DNA of 64,000 bases from Xylogone sp. PMI_703 (GCA_021399445.1 JAJTUQ010000001.1:8990001-9054000); one strand, 5' to 3'. Counted from the first letter of the stretch, positions 21,562-34,659 are shown. The notes: generated by a model from the letters alone, not told the origin. Numbers and translations: made by a program.

Positions 21562-23652
21562 CTTATATCAAATATACAAATACCTTTAAATATATTTTCT
21601 GACTATACAAACTCGAATACTCCTTTATTTATCAACCCTTTAATTTCTTCCTGGCATTATTCCACATATGAATAATCTTCAGGCCATAGTTAAAGTTCTA
21701 TATCAAATTCCTGAAGAAAAAAATCAATATCAGTCATATTCGTCTTAATAAAATATTTCCAGGGTTACCCTCTACCTTACTTAATTACTGACTATAACAA
21801 TTATAAAGTCTTTATAATAATTATATTTATAGACTAAAACATCTCAATGTTTTCATTATTCTTCTCTGATTACAGTTATAATTCCGGTAAAACTATACCT
21901 TCAATAACAATAATTAATCTAAAATATAACTTAACTAAGGTTGACCGAAAGTTATATTATAAAAAGATATAATACTGTCAAATAAGATATAAAAGATTAC
22001 AAACGTATAAATCTCACTATCCATACTTATAAGTTTATATAAACTATCCCATTTATCAACTTATCCTATATTTCCTTCACATCATACAAGAATGTCTGAA
22101 TCAAGTAATAATTTGTGTATACTAATTATATTTAAGCTATTCCTAATGTTCAAAACATCCTTAACTTATCATTCAGCTCGTTTTCTCTGAATCTTGTCTA
22201 TAGCTTTCTTGAGCACTTTAACTCTTTAGTTTACAGTTATAAATAAAGTCTTGAAGTCCGACATCTATAAGTACATTCCATAAACCAGAAGTGTAAAAAT
22301 AAGGCTGTCAGGTCCCGCTAAATTATTGATTACCTTAAAGGCCATTTATAAAGCTATATCACAGTCAAAGTCAAGGATTTCCATGATAATAATACTATAA
22401 ACATATTAAATAAGGTAATGATAACATTCAATTATACTAATTAAATTATGTACCTCTACTAACATTACTTTAAGGATAATTCCTATAATACTAACATATT
22501 ATTAAAATTCCTTAGTTATAAAGTTCGTCCCTTGGTCTATAATTATCTAGTCAAATGGCCCAAGGTATATATCAATCCAGCATGCCTATAAAACGTTTCA
22601 TATATGTTTTATAGTCATATTCTTGAACTATCTATCTGCTTAATAATATATAACTTTGTCAATAACATAAAGTACAGATTAGCTTACAATATAGAATATA
22701 TTAATTATTATAATATGATTAAAGTCAAAGTTATCCTTGAGAATAAACCTAAATCGGCTTAATGCTTTTCCGAAACATTAACAATGACTATAGTACTTAG
22801 AAAAATATTCTAAAACTTTTTTATTGACGTTATAACTTACATACTCTAATATTCTCTGAAATTGTCTAACAAACAGATGTCCGAAACGTTAATAAAATCA
22901 CTAAAGTTTAATGTTTGTTAAATAACAAAGGTTTTAGTCAAAAGATTCAAGAATACAGACATAAAAGTTATATAAGAAAGTATTCCAAGCTAGAAAAGGA
23001 TAACTAAACTTATGTATTACAGATATACTTCTACAGAGTATTATAACCTTATTCGTAAGATTATTGAAATATAACTTCAACCAGTCTATATCAATTATCG
23101 AAAATAAGAACAAAGTATCCTTTTTGATAATATAAAAGTATAACTAACCAACTAGTATATTTATAATTACTGTTCTTATAACTAAAGTAATTCTAATACT
23201 AAATTTGATCATATTAATTCCTTCCGTAAAGTTATCAATTTTAACAGTATTATCGATATATTATAAGACTTAATATTAACTATAACTAGCTGTTAAATAT
23301 ACAAAAATTCCTGTATTAATCATTATTCCTTGGAATTGTCTAGAATCGTACCTTAACAATATAATTATTATTTATTACACTGAATATATCTATTTCCATG
23401 GTCAGTTAATATACACTAACTTGATTTGAAAATTCGATGACTGTGATTAATGTTAATTCAACTAAGAATTCTCCGAATAAGATTATCTATATATTATTTT
23501 CCGTAAAATTAAGTAGTTATAACTCTGTATTATCTCTTTCCAGTAAGAGTACTTCTATGACTGTATTAAGTTTGATATCGTCTTCCAGGTCTTCTTCTTT
23601 ATCTTTAATTTCAGTCATATATTACTTAAATCATATATTCATTATTTTATCA
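21562..23652 (-). pseudogene. Element E, integrase and upstream RT remnant
   Basis: AT-rich piece of element E between the two insertions. At about 22550-22130 the minus strand translates to IIDQGTNFITKEF, then HNLISIIECYHY, MAFKVINNLAGPDS and LIFTLLVYGMYL. These match the conserved integrase core of a fungal Copia group (D-x-G-x-N-F, V-E-R-Y-H, A-G-P-D-G-L-x-P-T-L-L-V-F-G). Stops and missense changes are what RIP would make. Confidence 0.65.
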
Positions 23653-23880
23653 TGTTAGGAATTATGGGAGCAGAGCATACTGACACTCGGTAACTATGCG
23701 ATCGGAGTAAAACGACTAATAATCCGGTAAAAAAGTATTTAAGGGTACAACTCCTTAAATACTGAATAGAAAGTTAAACATACAATATATTAACCAATAT
23801 AAGCCTATTCAACCCTACATTATGGTAATGCCTAGTAAACCAACCCTTCCCATATAAGTATAACAATCATAATCTTAACA
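23653..23880 (+). repeat. 5' LTR of Copia A2
   Basis: 228 bp. Compared with the partner LTR it carries about 15 derived A bases at G positions and, by my count, no derived T at C positions, so nearly all change fell on one strand. Confidence 0.88.
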
Positions 23881-24264
23881 GGTTATAAGTCCGGACATAT
23901 GTTAAGACATCACTAAGAAAAATAATAATTAAGACATATTCACTGTAAGTCTATCACCAAGGATAGCCAAAACACACATTACTGTACAAGTCTTTATAGA
24001 AGAAAGAAGTCTATAAAACATCGGTTAAAACGTAGACCAATCAGTTTTAAGTCTTGAAACGGGTAAACATACAATGAATTGTCAGTCTACAACAAGTACT
24101 TAAAGATCATGACTCCTTAATCAGTATTAAGCACCTTGGCGTAATACTTACTTATTTATCTAAACCCAACAATCAATTATAAATCTCTTTAACCTTGAGT
24201 TATAATACGATAACTCAAAAAACGACAAAATCTTTATTATCCTTATCTCATCGACATTTAAGAA

Positions 24265-27200
24265 GATGAACACTGATCACTTTATATACAAATGTTCTGC
24301 TGATATCTTTAGTAAAGCAAATTAGTAAGAATAGTTTAAACTGATAAAACTTTATTTTAAAGAAGAATTGTTAAAATTTGTACTAAATAAAACAATCACA
24401 GAATATACCTAGATTCAGAGAACCTTATTATCGATTAATATTTCTATTATATCAATAAATACGAAAACACCCGAGATCATTATTAAAAGTATAATAAAAC
24501 AACTGAAGAGCTTGAAGGTAGAAAATAGACTATAAAGTGGATCAAAGAATGGTATATAGAATATTGAAAAGTAAGAGAAATATAAAACTATGTCTATGAA
24601 GGTTTTATATATGATTTTAATCTATATCGATGTTATAGATAATGAACTAATCTACGACGAGTCTAAAGCTTAACTAACATAAACAAAGTTATACTCCAAA
24701 TATAACAAGTTATTACTTCATGCTATTTAAAATAAAATAGCTTAACTTACCTTATTCAAATTAAAGTAAAGTATGACAATCGAAGAGGGATGGATCTGAG
24801 TATAAAAGTTGAAGAAGAGAGTTATAAAAGTAACCCTTGAACTCAAAGATAACTTTAGCATAAAGCAAATATTCGAATTCTTTCTTGTAAGACTCCCAGA
24901 AGAATATTTAACAATTATAACTATAATTGATATACAACTGACACTTAAAATCATGGACAAGATCAACATCTTCCAAAGACATAAAGAGAAGGTCATCAAT
25001 TTGACAATACTCATTGCCTAAGACAAAAGAACATAAAGATCATAGGACAAAGGGAGCAAAAGTTCAAGTTAACAGAGTAAACATAAAAGTAGTTTACCTG
25101 ACTAGAAAAAAGTCAAATGTTATTTATATGACAGGAATCATTTTATTAAATATTATAAACTTAGACATAATACAAGAAAATATATTCTTGGCCTTAAATC
25201 TAAAGATAATAAATCATAATACTCTTGAAAGGTAATAAAGAAGAATAAAGACAAAGGTTATTATAAAAGGAATAAGTTAAAACGATATTCTCATGGTTAT
25301 ATTACTGATTACTCCTCTGAATATGACTTAATATCAGAGACAGAATCAAGTTTTGACGACTTATCCGAAGAGAAAAACAAAATTACAAGAATATCGAAGA
25401 AAATAATATATAAGATTAAACTTTTTGTCTGGATTATAAACATTAATGCTTTTTCATACATAATTAACAACTTTTAACTTTTTAAACAATTAATGATTAA
25501 TATTAAATATTATAAAATAAAAGTTAAAAGTAAAAGGTTATATGTATAAAAGAAGAAAACTACTAAAATAAAGTTAAAAGATAAAAGTACTATATTATTG
25601 TCTAATATTCTACTTATTCTGAATTTTAGGGCTAATTTACTCTTCGGTTAACATATTTATAAAAAAGGTTTTGATAACTCTTTTGATCTACATATAATAT
25701 ATTTTACTCGAAAAAATCAAAAAAATCAGTACATTAAAGTTAAGTAACACAAAGGAGTATATATTATGAGTTTTATTATGAACAAACTAAAGGAAATAAT
25801 TTTAATTAATAATGTCGAAGTAAAGAGGGAATAATTATGATTTAACTCGTTTGATAAGGAAAATTAAAGTTCTGGCAATAACACTAAAACCTTACTTATA
25901 CTAGTACCAAAGTCAATAAAAAAAGTTATACAATATTATAATTTATAGCATAGACAATTTGTTTATCTTGGGGTAAAGAAAATCTATAGTTTACACAAAG
26001 TTATTACCTTGAGCAAGTTTATACGAAAATTTGTAATTAAAGAACTTTGTGAAGTCTGTGATATTACTAAGATGAAGGATTATGTCAATAAAGCGTTAAA
26101 TGAATAAAAGAATAAAAAGTTTATACTGATTTACATAAATATATATAAACTATTCTTATTATCAATAAATAAAAATCAATACTTTACTTAAATTATTGAT
26201 AATACTATTCATTATATTTAGAACATTCCTGTAAAGACAAAAGTATATTTAGTCAAGAAACTCAAGACATAAAAGATCTAAGTAAAATACAAGACCAAGG
26301 AGAAGGTCAAGGCTATTAAAACTAATAACGTCTCAGAATTACTATTATTATTAGATAAGTAAAGTACTTTGATCAGAATTCGGACAAAAACAATAGCAAG
26401 ATATAAATTAAACTAGAATAGTTTAACTGAATGAATAATTCAGATAATTACAGCAGATACTTGAGTATTACTAAAAGAAGTTAGTTTACTGTTTGAATTT
26501 TAGAATTATATTGTTAAAATAGATATATACCTAAAAAACTGAACAATATCTAGCCTAACAATTGATGAAAAAGTTATTAGTCTATACTAAGTATTTACCG
26601 AAGAAATTTTAAGCATTAATTACATTAAAGTTTTTGGATATAAATATATATTATACATTAATTAGAAAAAATACCCAAAAGATTCAAGAAAGAACAAACT
26701 TATGGACTATAAACAAGTTATAATATTTATTAGATATAGTCCAAATATAATTCAACAGTACAAAGTCTATGTACCAGATAAAGACTATATCATCAAATCA
26801 AGTTATATTAACTTTTATAAAAATACTTAAAGTGGAATAATTGATTTAAAACTTCAGATAGGTGATTCTTAAAGAACGAGGAACAAATTAGTAATTCATA
26901 AACTGAGAAGCTAACCACAAAATGAAATCAACAAGTTTATATCATTCTTAAACCCGAAAGATTTGAATAACTTCAAGATTATGATCTTGTTTATTATAAA
27001 TTTAATGATAATATATAATAATCTAACTAGCCTAACTGACTGTTAACGTGATCAGGAAACTATAAATAATCTAAGTGAAAATGTGTTTTACTCAAGAGAA
27101 GAAGAAGAAGATGAAGAAAATAAAATTAAGGATTAATCTCAGGCTTAAGCTGAGGACTATAATTCATTATCTGATGTTAATATAATATTGCTTATTGGAT

Positions 27201-29044
27201 TTCACCTGCCTGACAGAGAAAATTAAATATTACCAGAATTCATGGAAACGAGGTATAATCTTCGAAAATGACAAAGACTCAATGACTCTGATAATGAAGA
27301 TTATCTTACCAAGATAATTAAAGTTATACTTATAATGTTGGAAGATTAAGATTACTAAGACTCAGACAAGATAACTTTGGCCAGTCTAATAACAGATCTA
27401 AATATTGTTATCCTAATAATATACAAAGAAATTATTTCAGATTATAAATATAGCCAGAAATAGAAAAAGGTAATTAATGAAGAGATCGTATTACTATAAC
27501 AAAATAATACATAAAAAGAAAAAATACTCTTAGAAAAAGTAAACTTAGTCTTCACCAAATAAGTATTCATTATTAAAACAAATCTTGATAAAACATTAGA
27601 GAAATTCAAGGCAAGACTGGTTACTTAAAACTTTTCTCAGAAATATAAACAGGATTTTACTAAGATATTTGTACTTATAGTTAAAATAAATATTCTTCGG
27701 ATATTTATAATCATTGTTATAACGGAAAACCTTGAATATTATTTATATAATATAAAGAATACTTTTACTAAATTATATTTACAAAAACAAATCTTCCTGT
27801 TTTAATCAGACAAAGTACTTAAGTTAAAGAATAAATATATATTATATGTTCTACAGAGTTTATATAAACTAAAGTAATCTACATAAGACTAAAACCTACT
27901 TTATAAAAATTATCTTGTTAAGATTAGATTTGTTTAAAGTTTAATTGACTTTTGTTTTTATATTCATAAAAAACATAAGATTATATTACTCATTTATATA
28001 AATAATATTATTATTATTATATTAAGAGTACAAAAATTGAAATAGTTTAGAAAAACATTAATAAATCAATTTTATATCAAGAACTTAAAAGAGATTTAAG
28101 TGATTTTTAGTATTTATGTTATTAAAAATCAAAAAAAAAAAATATTATTTTTAAATTAAGAATAATACTTAGATAATATTTTGAATTAATATAGAATAAC
28201 TCAAGAAAAACATAAATTAAAGTTAATGTTAATCTTTAGTTATAATAAGTTATACTTAACTTTAGACTCCGACAAGAAAGTTAACTTGACTAAATATTAA
28301 GAATATATTAGAAGTTTGATGTATATAATAATAAACATTAGACTAAACATTATATTTGTCCTAGGAAAGCTTAACTAATATATAAATAATCTTGGAGAGT
28401 ACTATATCAATATTATAAAAGAACTCTTAAGATATGCCAAATTAACAATCAAATAATATATCTGTTATAAACTTACTTCAAGTCAAGTTAACCAATCATT
28501 ATACCAAAGTAATAACAACAACAGACAAGTTAATAATCTTATACTAGTTATGTATTCAGATACAGACTAAACAAAAGACAAAACTGACCAGAAAAGTATT
28601 TCAGGAAATATAATTATACTTTACGGAGGACTTGTTTTCTGGGGAAATAAAAAATAACGTTCAGTGATAACTTTAAGTATTAAATCAGAATATATTATAA
28701 TGTCAATGTATGTCAAGTAAAGCTAATGGATCGTTCAAATACTTTGTGATATAAAATTCCTTCAATATATTAGGCCAGACCCAATGATTGTACAAATATT
28801 AAAGGATAACTAAGATATGTTCGTGTTAGTAAAGAACTTATATTTTCATGAACGATCAAAGTATATTGATATTTGTTACTATTATATCCATGACTTGAAG
28901 GAACGTAAACGTATTAAGGTAAATTATGTTCTTACAACAGACATAGTAACTGATAGTATGACAAAGCTGTTACAGAAGACGATGTTTACGTGGTTCAAGG
29001 AATTACTTGGTCTGGCAACAGTAGGAATAGTTAAGAGACAGTAA
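24265..29044 (+). pseudogene. Copia A2 Gag-Pol relic
   Basis: Collinear with 1273-6050 of A1, start ATG to terminal stop, but with dozens of stops. Readable islands include the Gag segment at 24809-25021 and the RNase H tail at 28817-29044 (HERSKYIDICYYYIHDL). Around 27515 this copy has one base more than A1 and there reads straight from integrase linker into RT, so the ancestral element had a single polyprotein frame. Confidence 0.85.
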
Positions 29045-29121
29045 GAGTGGCTGAAAAATGATGTTGACAAGGTGAAACTAACATAAATTATATTATAGTA
29101 CTTATATGATCTGAGTAAGAA

Positions 29122-29349
29122 TATTAAGAATTATGGGAGCAGAGTATACTGGCGCTCAGTAGTTATGTGATCGGAGTGGAACGATTAATAATCCAGTAAG
29201 AGAGTATTTAAGGGTGTAACTCCTTAAATACTGAATAGAAGGTTAAGTATATAATGTATTAGCTAATATAAGCCTATTCAACCTTACATTATGGTAGTGC
29301 CTAGTGAACCAACCCTTCCTATATGAGTATAACAATTATAATCTTAACA
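29122..29349 (+). repeat. 3' LTR of Copia A2
   Basis: 228 bp, starts TATTAAG (TG changed to TA). It carries about 11 derived T bases at C positions and about 4 derived A bases, the reverse of the bias in the 5' LTR. Confidence 0.88.
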
Positions 29350-29354
29350 TATCA

Positions 29355-31463
29355 AAGTTATAATTCTTAAGATTATATTTACAGCTCATTCTTGCCTTAA
29401 ATCTGGCTTTCTCCACATCCTGCTCTTTCTGTAAATAGTTCCAAGAACGACAACCTTCTCTGTAACATATAAAGTACTTTTTGCCTTGTTAAAATCATAT
29501 AAAGTTTTGTAAATATTTATAGTTACAGTTTATATAATTCACGTCCGCAAAAGTATATCCATACTGAACTTTATATATTATTATTGAAGAAATCAATTTC
29601 TGTAATAAACCTCTAAAGTATAATAATAGCTTAGAAATTACATATTAACACACAGACATTATACAACAAGATTTTACTATTTTGTTGATTAAGAAAGATT
29701 AAGAGTAAAAGTCTGAGTATAAACTATATTAAAGTTTCTGGAGTATTATAAATAACTCTTAAACACACTGTTATGTTGACTTTTCAGGATATTTATTGAT
29801 AATAAACATTAAGTTAATATTATTCCATATACTCAAGTTAATAATATATGAATCAAGCCTTTCGTAAAACTTACAAATATGGTTTAACACTTTTTCATAT
29901 GAAAAGAAGTTTACTTTATTAGTGTAATATATGTCTTTAGCTGACCTCTTTAACATTATCGATAAAGCTTTTACGTATAATCTTACTAATAACTTAAATC
30001 TTCTACACTTGTTCTAGAATATATTCAGCTTTGATCAAAGCTACTATTCAGGCTATTATATTTCATATCCTTTACATAAATCTTTCCAAAATTAAAAAGT
30101 TACCGTTGATCGTCAACTATGTTCTCTTCCTCAGACGAATCACTCTCGTCAGATTAATCATTACATAGTTAGTCCACGAGACTTCTCCTAAGTATGATCT
30201 CTTTGGTTTTTATGATTATATTAGTCCATAATTACAATTCTTCAACTTCTTCAGGTAAGCCAGGCCAGCTAAGTACGTTGACGAAATAAAATCTTATTCC
30301 TATAATCTTCTATATAAAGTCTTTCTTGATATAGTATAACATAACTATACTGTCGGAAAAGTCTAATATAATGTCCATAAGATCTTGTAAACTCCATAAG
30401 ATTAGTTATATCTCCTGGAAAACTTCCGAGATAGTTTGAACAATCGTTATAGTCCTTTTAGTATATTATTTCATACATACATCTTTACAACGAAAACATA
30501 CTCTGAATATACCTAAGTCTTTGAATATAATTCACTTCTAATGTTCTATCTTCTAATTAACAAATTCGTCTTGGAACAAATCCCAAAGATTACAGTCATA
30601 TATTCTTTCCGTTATATACATATACTTTAATGATCATATATTTTTTCAGAATCGCCACTATAAACAATTCCGGTTAAGTAAGGTCAATTCTGAACTCCCA
30701 TTTCTCTATCTTTCCTTCCTATATTATATTACTGGCCATATTCGTCATATTGTCGGATATTAAAACATTCTTTGATATTTAGCGATCTAGATAAACCATA
30801 TACAAATACTGATTACAAAAAGGCTTGAGTAACTTAAATAACAAAGCTAAATATACTTAAGTACATATGTATTTGCTAGAGAACAGTACACCGTAATCCT
30901 AAAGATCTTTCAATATATTCAAAGGCTCTAGTAACTTCTCTGGTCTTCCTAGGTACAGTTCTGGCTCCTGTTTCCTTCGATTCCTGCTCTTCTCTAATTA
31001 CTACATATTCCCCCAGTATAAATCTTATTTTCTTCAACTCTTATGTGTATATTACGAATATTTTCGGTCCATAAACAATTCGAATAGTTTTTTACAAAGT
31101 AAAGTTATTCAGAAAGTCGAATCGTGTTGTTCAAAAGTAAAGTAAGTTAAACTAAAAGTAAAAATATTAAAAATGTTAGAAGTAAAGTTTTTCAGGTTAA
31201 AAAAAGTATATTAAATCAGTAAAAAGTATAAAAAGTATAACCAAAAATAAGTTACTGAGAATTAGCAAGAATTTGGTAAAGTCTTATAATTATACCACTT
31301 TCTTCCCTTCGACAATAACTTCGAATATTAACCGAATTGATCAATATTCGAGAACTTAAAACTTTATAGTCTGACGACAACCAAAGTCCATTGTCTCGTA
31401 TAAAACTTCCTGAACCGTAAGAGCAAACAAATCGAGTATCTGATCTATATGTCTACTGATCAA
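29355..31463 (-). pseudogene. Element E, 5' internal region with gag remnants
   Basis: Segment between Copia A2 and the 5' LTR of element E. By position it should hold leader, gag and the start of pol. On the minus strand at about 31010-30930 a stretch reads EYVVIREEQESKETGA followed by RTVPRKTREVTRAFEYIE, a charged segment compatible with gag. Near 30170-30110 there is an acidic patch. No domain is named with confidence, and no primer site was recognised after the LTR. Confidence 0.4.
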
Positions 31464-31659
31464 TATCAGTATACTCTAATAACGTATAACACGATCATAA
31501 ACCTTTAGTTATAGATATACTAATTACCTTATATGAAAGTTAATTCTCTTTATCTCCGTACAGAGGTAGGAGATATAGTAAAGCCTACGGCTTAACTATA
31601 GCTCCCACCCAATTAGGTCTAGCGTACATATGATATTCACGTGATAGGATAATCCAACA
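31464..31659 (-). repeat. 5' LTR of element E
   Basis: 196 bp, the partner of 11465-11660, more RIP-mutated at its distal end (TATCAGTATAC against TGTCGGTATGC) and well kept at the proximal end. Flanked by CTTAA at 31660-31664. Confidence 0.8.
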
Positions 31660-31904
31660 CTTAAAGTATTATACTACAAAATAAATTATTAGATTTTTTA
31701 AGAAATCTGATTTATTTATTTAAGATAAAATTATTAATATTATATAATAAAAGTTCATATTATTAAAATCAAAAACTTTTGTTTTATCTATAATATTAAA
31801 GTATATCTTAATAAGTTTATTAATTAAGTTATAACTAATTATAACTTATAATATATTTTTATAATTATTATTATATAATATATAAAGTATTTAACTTAAG
31901 ATAT

Positions 31905-32409
31905 TGTTATAAACTAACCAGGATATATATAAATAACTAAGTTATTACTCAGATCTTAGTTATATAACAGTTAAACTATTACTGAAATCTTAGGACCTAA
32001 ACAGTCTTAGGATAAAATAAACTTCTAAAAGACTTACTTCAGGGACTAATAAGATCCCAGGAATTAGTTCTTAAGAATTAGGAATTCCTTAGAGTATAAG
32101 ACTCTTAGAATTTAACGAATACCTAGATTAGCTAAAATAATCAGCTAAATCAACATTGATCATTATAATTGGAAGGATTAGTAAAATCAAGACTAATTAT
32201 ACTAATCGAAGAAAAATATAGTCTTTAATATTATTATATAAAGAATATAATTGACTATAGATAAGAGTTTCGTGTTCAACTTAATTAATTTATAGTATAC
32301 TTACATTTTATAATAACTATCTTAAACTTTATAAAGTTATTCTTTTGCTCTTTACCTTTTTTTATCATTTGAGTAATAGATAACTCTTTATCTTAGTAAG
32401 AATGTTATA
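31905..32409 (+). repeat. Family C solo LTR, 505 bp
   Basis: Starts TGTTATAAAC and ends AATGTTATA (CA probably changed to TA), with GATAT on both sides (31900-31904, 32410-32414). Repeat D copy 1 near 10358 shows the empty site. It has the same length as the inverted copy at 9102-9606. Confidence 0.7.
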
Positions 32410-32644
32410 GATATAAAACTATTATTAGTATATTTTTACCTGATTAAACTAAAACGAAGTTTAACATTAACTCAAAGTAAGACAAAACATTAAGAAATTG
32501 ATAACTTTCAGATCTTATGAACCCCGAACTTTGTAATTGGCTAGATCGGCGACTGGGTGTTGTATCGGTTCGTGAGTAGTGTAATTAAAAAGTTAACTCT
32601 GAGACTTGTGTATATATATAGTCCTCGTCAGTGTACGATGTCCG

Positions 32645-32716
32645 GTCGTCGAGATATCCAGTTCAGAAATGTAAAATAATTATCTTTTTGACTTTGTAAC
32701 TTAATATCTCGATGAC
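32645..32716. other. Inverted repeat in repeat D
   Basis: Arms 32645-32657 (GTCGTCGAGATAT) and 32704-32716 pair with one mismatch around a 46-base loop. Copy 1 keeps the pairing at 11226-11290. Meaning unknown; it could be a structural part of the repeat. Confidence 0.4.
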
Positions 32717-32898
32717 TAAATATCATACATACATATAACCAGCATTGTTCGATAAGCTACTCGATTCTCTACGAACATAAGAAGCTTCGTCGTAACTCGT
32801 AGTACCACTGAGATATGTTACTATAAAGATAAAGTGTCACGAAAAAATAAAACATTATACTATGAGTACGAGCTACCTGAGGTGTTATACTATAGAAT

Positions 32899-33827
32899 AG
32901 GCCATTAAAAGGAATTAATTAAGTAGTCGAAATCTAAAGATTCTATAGTATACTAAACCGCCTTATTATACTAATACTTATATAACTAAAATATACTTAT
33001 ATCTAGAGATTATATACAATATATAAGATGAACTAAAAACGTAAGTAATACAATATTATACTTTTTGGCTAATAAAGCGAACTTAGGAGTAATATAACTA
33101 TTCTGGTTATCTATAAGAAGAAGTTTATATAATTAAGTTAGACTAGTATTTGTATAATTGATAAAGTATTAAAAGAACTAAAAACTAATAAGATATATTA
33201 TATAGCCATTATCTGACAATTTTACTAATTTAGAGCTTTGTAAAGTATTCTCTTGATATTATGATTGTATATAATATTTGTTTTTTATAATAATCACAGG
33301 TAAGATAATAACTTTATTATTAGTACATATAACTTCTATTAAAGTAATTGATCGTCTGTTTTCTAGGCTCAAAGAATAAAGCTATTAAATATTAAAAATA
33401 ACATTTTATAGTATAAAAATGTAAAGGAGAAGTTTTACTTCAGTAACGTAAGTAAGAACTAATACTTCTACCTCTCTAGGACAACTAATTCGAAACCCTG
33501 ATTTGTCGAAATTATACAGATATTTTTCTATAAATATTATACTTATTCATTATACTTCTGTATTACTTGAATCAATCTTCAACATCTTTATAGTCTTATA
33601 CAACAATTTTATTATTCTATCGGTTTAGTCTTGATCTTGTGGAAATATAGTTAAGATTTCTACTACTTGCCGAACTAACTAAGAGATAGAGTAAACTGAA
33701 GTGATTCTTTGTGTATAAAGTATATTGCTCCGTATATAAGCTCTTTCGTAGATAATTAACAGTTTTGTAACAGTGATCTGATATACGTATGTATGACTTC
33801 CCCTTGAGTAGCTGTTAATATCTTGTT
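32899..33827. other. AT-rich transition zone, no gene seen
   Basis: No repeat of this window and no open frame of note. A 13-bp inverted repeat (32886-32898 with 32940-32952, TATACTATAGAAT) lies at its left edge. Base composition shifts gradually toward that of the island to the right. Confidence 0.4.
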
Positions 33828-34389
33828 ATGGCCACCACTTGGCTTCGGAATGAATCTACCCCTCCTTCTAGCAGTAGCCAGAGTAGTTCTATTAACTTGA
33901 AAGATTATAACAGCTATAGAGGTACTCTCTTCGGGGTTATCTAAAAGTCATTGCTTAGCTTCAAGGATATACTCTTTAAGGGGTTAAGATGCTATATTGT
34001 CGTTATGGATATTGTTGTAACACTGGGGGTAGTGAAGATATTTGGAATTTTGTATGTAAATCGTATAGAAAAAAAAAAAGTGTGTCATTTGCTTCCGTGT
34101 GTCAGCTGCTTCCACCGACTACAAGGAGACCGCAGTTTCAAAAGTCGGCTGCACTAGCCATAGTGAGAGTAGCCGACGATTAATTTATAAGTACGTTAAA
34201 CAAAAGAACAGAAATTACATTGATTAACAACCTAGACAAGTCCTTTGGGTGGGGGAGTACGTACTTCGCAAGGTAATATACTCTTATTCACCTTCTCTGC
34301 TTGAATGGAGGACGTGCCGGCTGATGTGTTATTCTACGTATAAGTTGTGTTAATAAACTAAGAAACAGCTTAGGTATTACAGATCTTCT

Positions 34390-34659
34390 CTAGCCGAGTG
34401 CAAGAGCATTTAAGGTGACATCAGTGCATTTCCGGTTGGAATTCCGCGGCACCAAATCCAGAAGGTTGCTCTTTATGCGAGGCCATTGAGTATATTCAAG
34501 CCATGCTAAATCCCCGAAATATACATTACCGAAACATACATTACCGAAACGTGCAGCTCCGTGGGTCTCTAGCCTCGAGCACTGCGGAAAGTAAAACAGC
34601 CACAATATCCTGTCGTCAGCAAATGACACTATTATCAACGATAGAGCAACTGAGAACAT
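34390..34659 (-). CDS. Doubtful 89-codon frame with FGN repeats
   Basis: Open frame with an ATG, containing ARFGNVCFGNVYFGDL. This comes from a 15-bp unit (34514-34528, 34529-34543, partly 34544-34558). The five-residue period with a central Phe recalls pentapeptide repeats, but there are only three units. No signal peptide, no flanking intron signals that extend it, and no recognised family. It may be chance or a fragment of a decayed gene. Confidence 0.15.
   Translation of the reverse strand: MFSVALSLIIVSFADDRILWLFYFPQCSRLETHGAARFGNVCFGNVYFGDLAWLEYTQWPRIKSNLLDLVPRNSNRKCTDVTLNALALG

Larger units (their letters stand above)
23653..29349 (+). mobile_element. Copia A2, full-length RIP-mutated copy
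   Basis: 5.7-kb copy of Copia A with 228-bp LTRs (23653-23880, 29122-29349) and perfect 5-bp duplications TATCA (23648-23652, 29350-29354). Inserted into the internal region of element E. It belongs to a slightly different subfamily from A1: the LTR is two bases shorter around the GAATAGAAAG segment. Almost all differences from A1 are transitions. Confidence 0.9.
11465..31659 (-). mobile_element. Element E, Copia-type retrotransposon split by two later insertions
   Basis: Two 196-bp LTRs (11465-11660, 31464-31659) in the same orientation are flanked on the outside by CTTAA (11460-11464 and 31660-31664). Removing Gypsy A2 and Copia A2 leaves about 5.8 kb of internal sequence. Read on the minus strand this gives, in order, a 5' gag-like region (31463-29350), an integrase remnant (about 22550-22130), an RT motif (13202-13141) and an RNase H end (11990-11825). 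That is Copia order. All frames are broken. Confidence 0.8.
31660..32898. repeat. Repeat D, end of copy 1 and copy 2
   Basis: After the E duplication the sequence AGTATTATACTAC matches the end of D at 32881 (GGTGTTATACTAT). Copy 2 then begins near 31690 and runs to about 32898, so two D copies stand head to tail. Copy 2 is interrupted by the C LTR at 31905. The unmutated parts, for example 32515-32720, are GC-richer than copy 1. No protein recognised. Confidence 0.45.

Noticed and set aside
33828..33944. 38-codon plus-strand frame starting ATGGCCACC and rich in Ser
   Set aside because: Good start context but too short, with no splice sites that extend it convincingly.
33989..34183. 64-codon plus-strand frame with several Cys at its start
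   Set aside because: Runs through an A11 tract, lacks a signal peptide and has no supporting feature.
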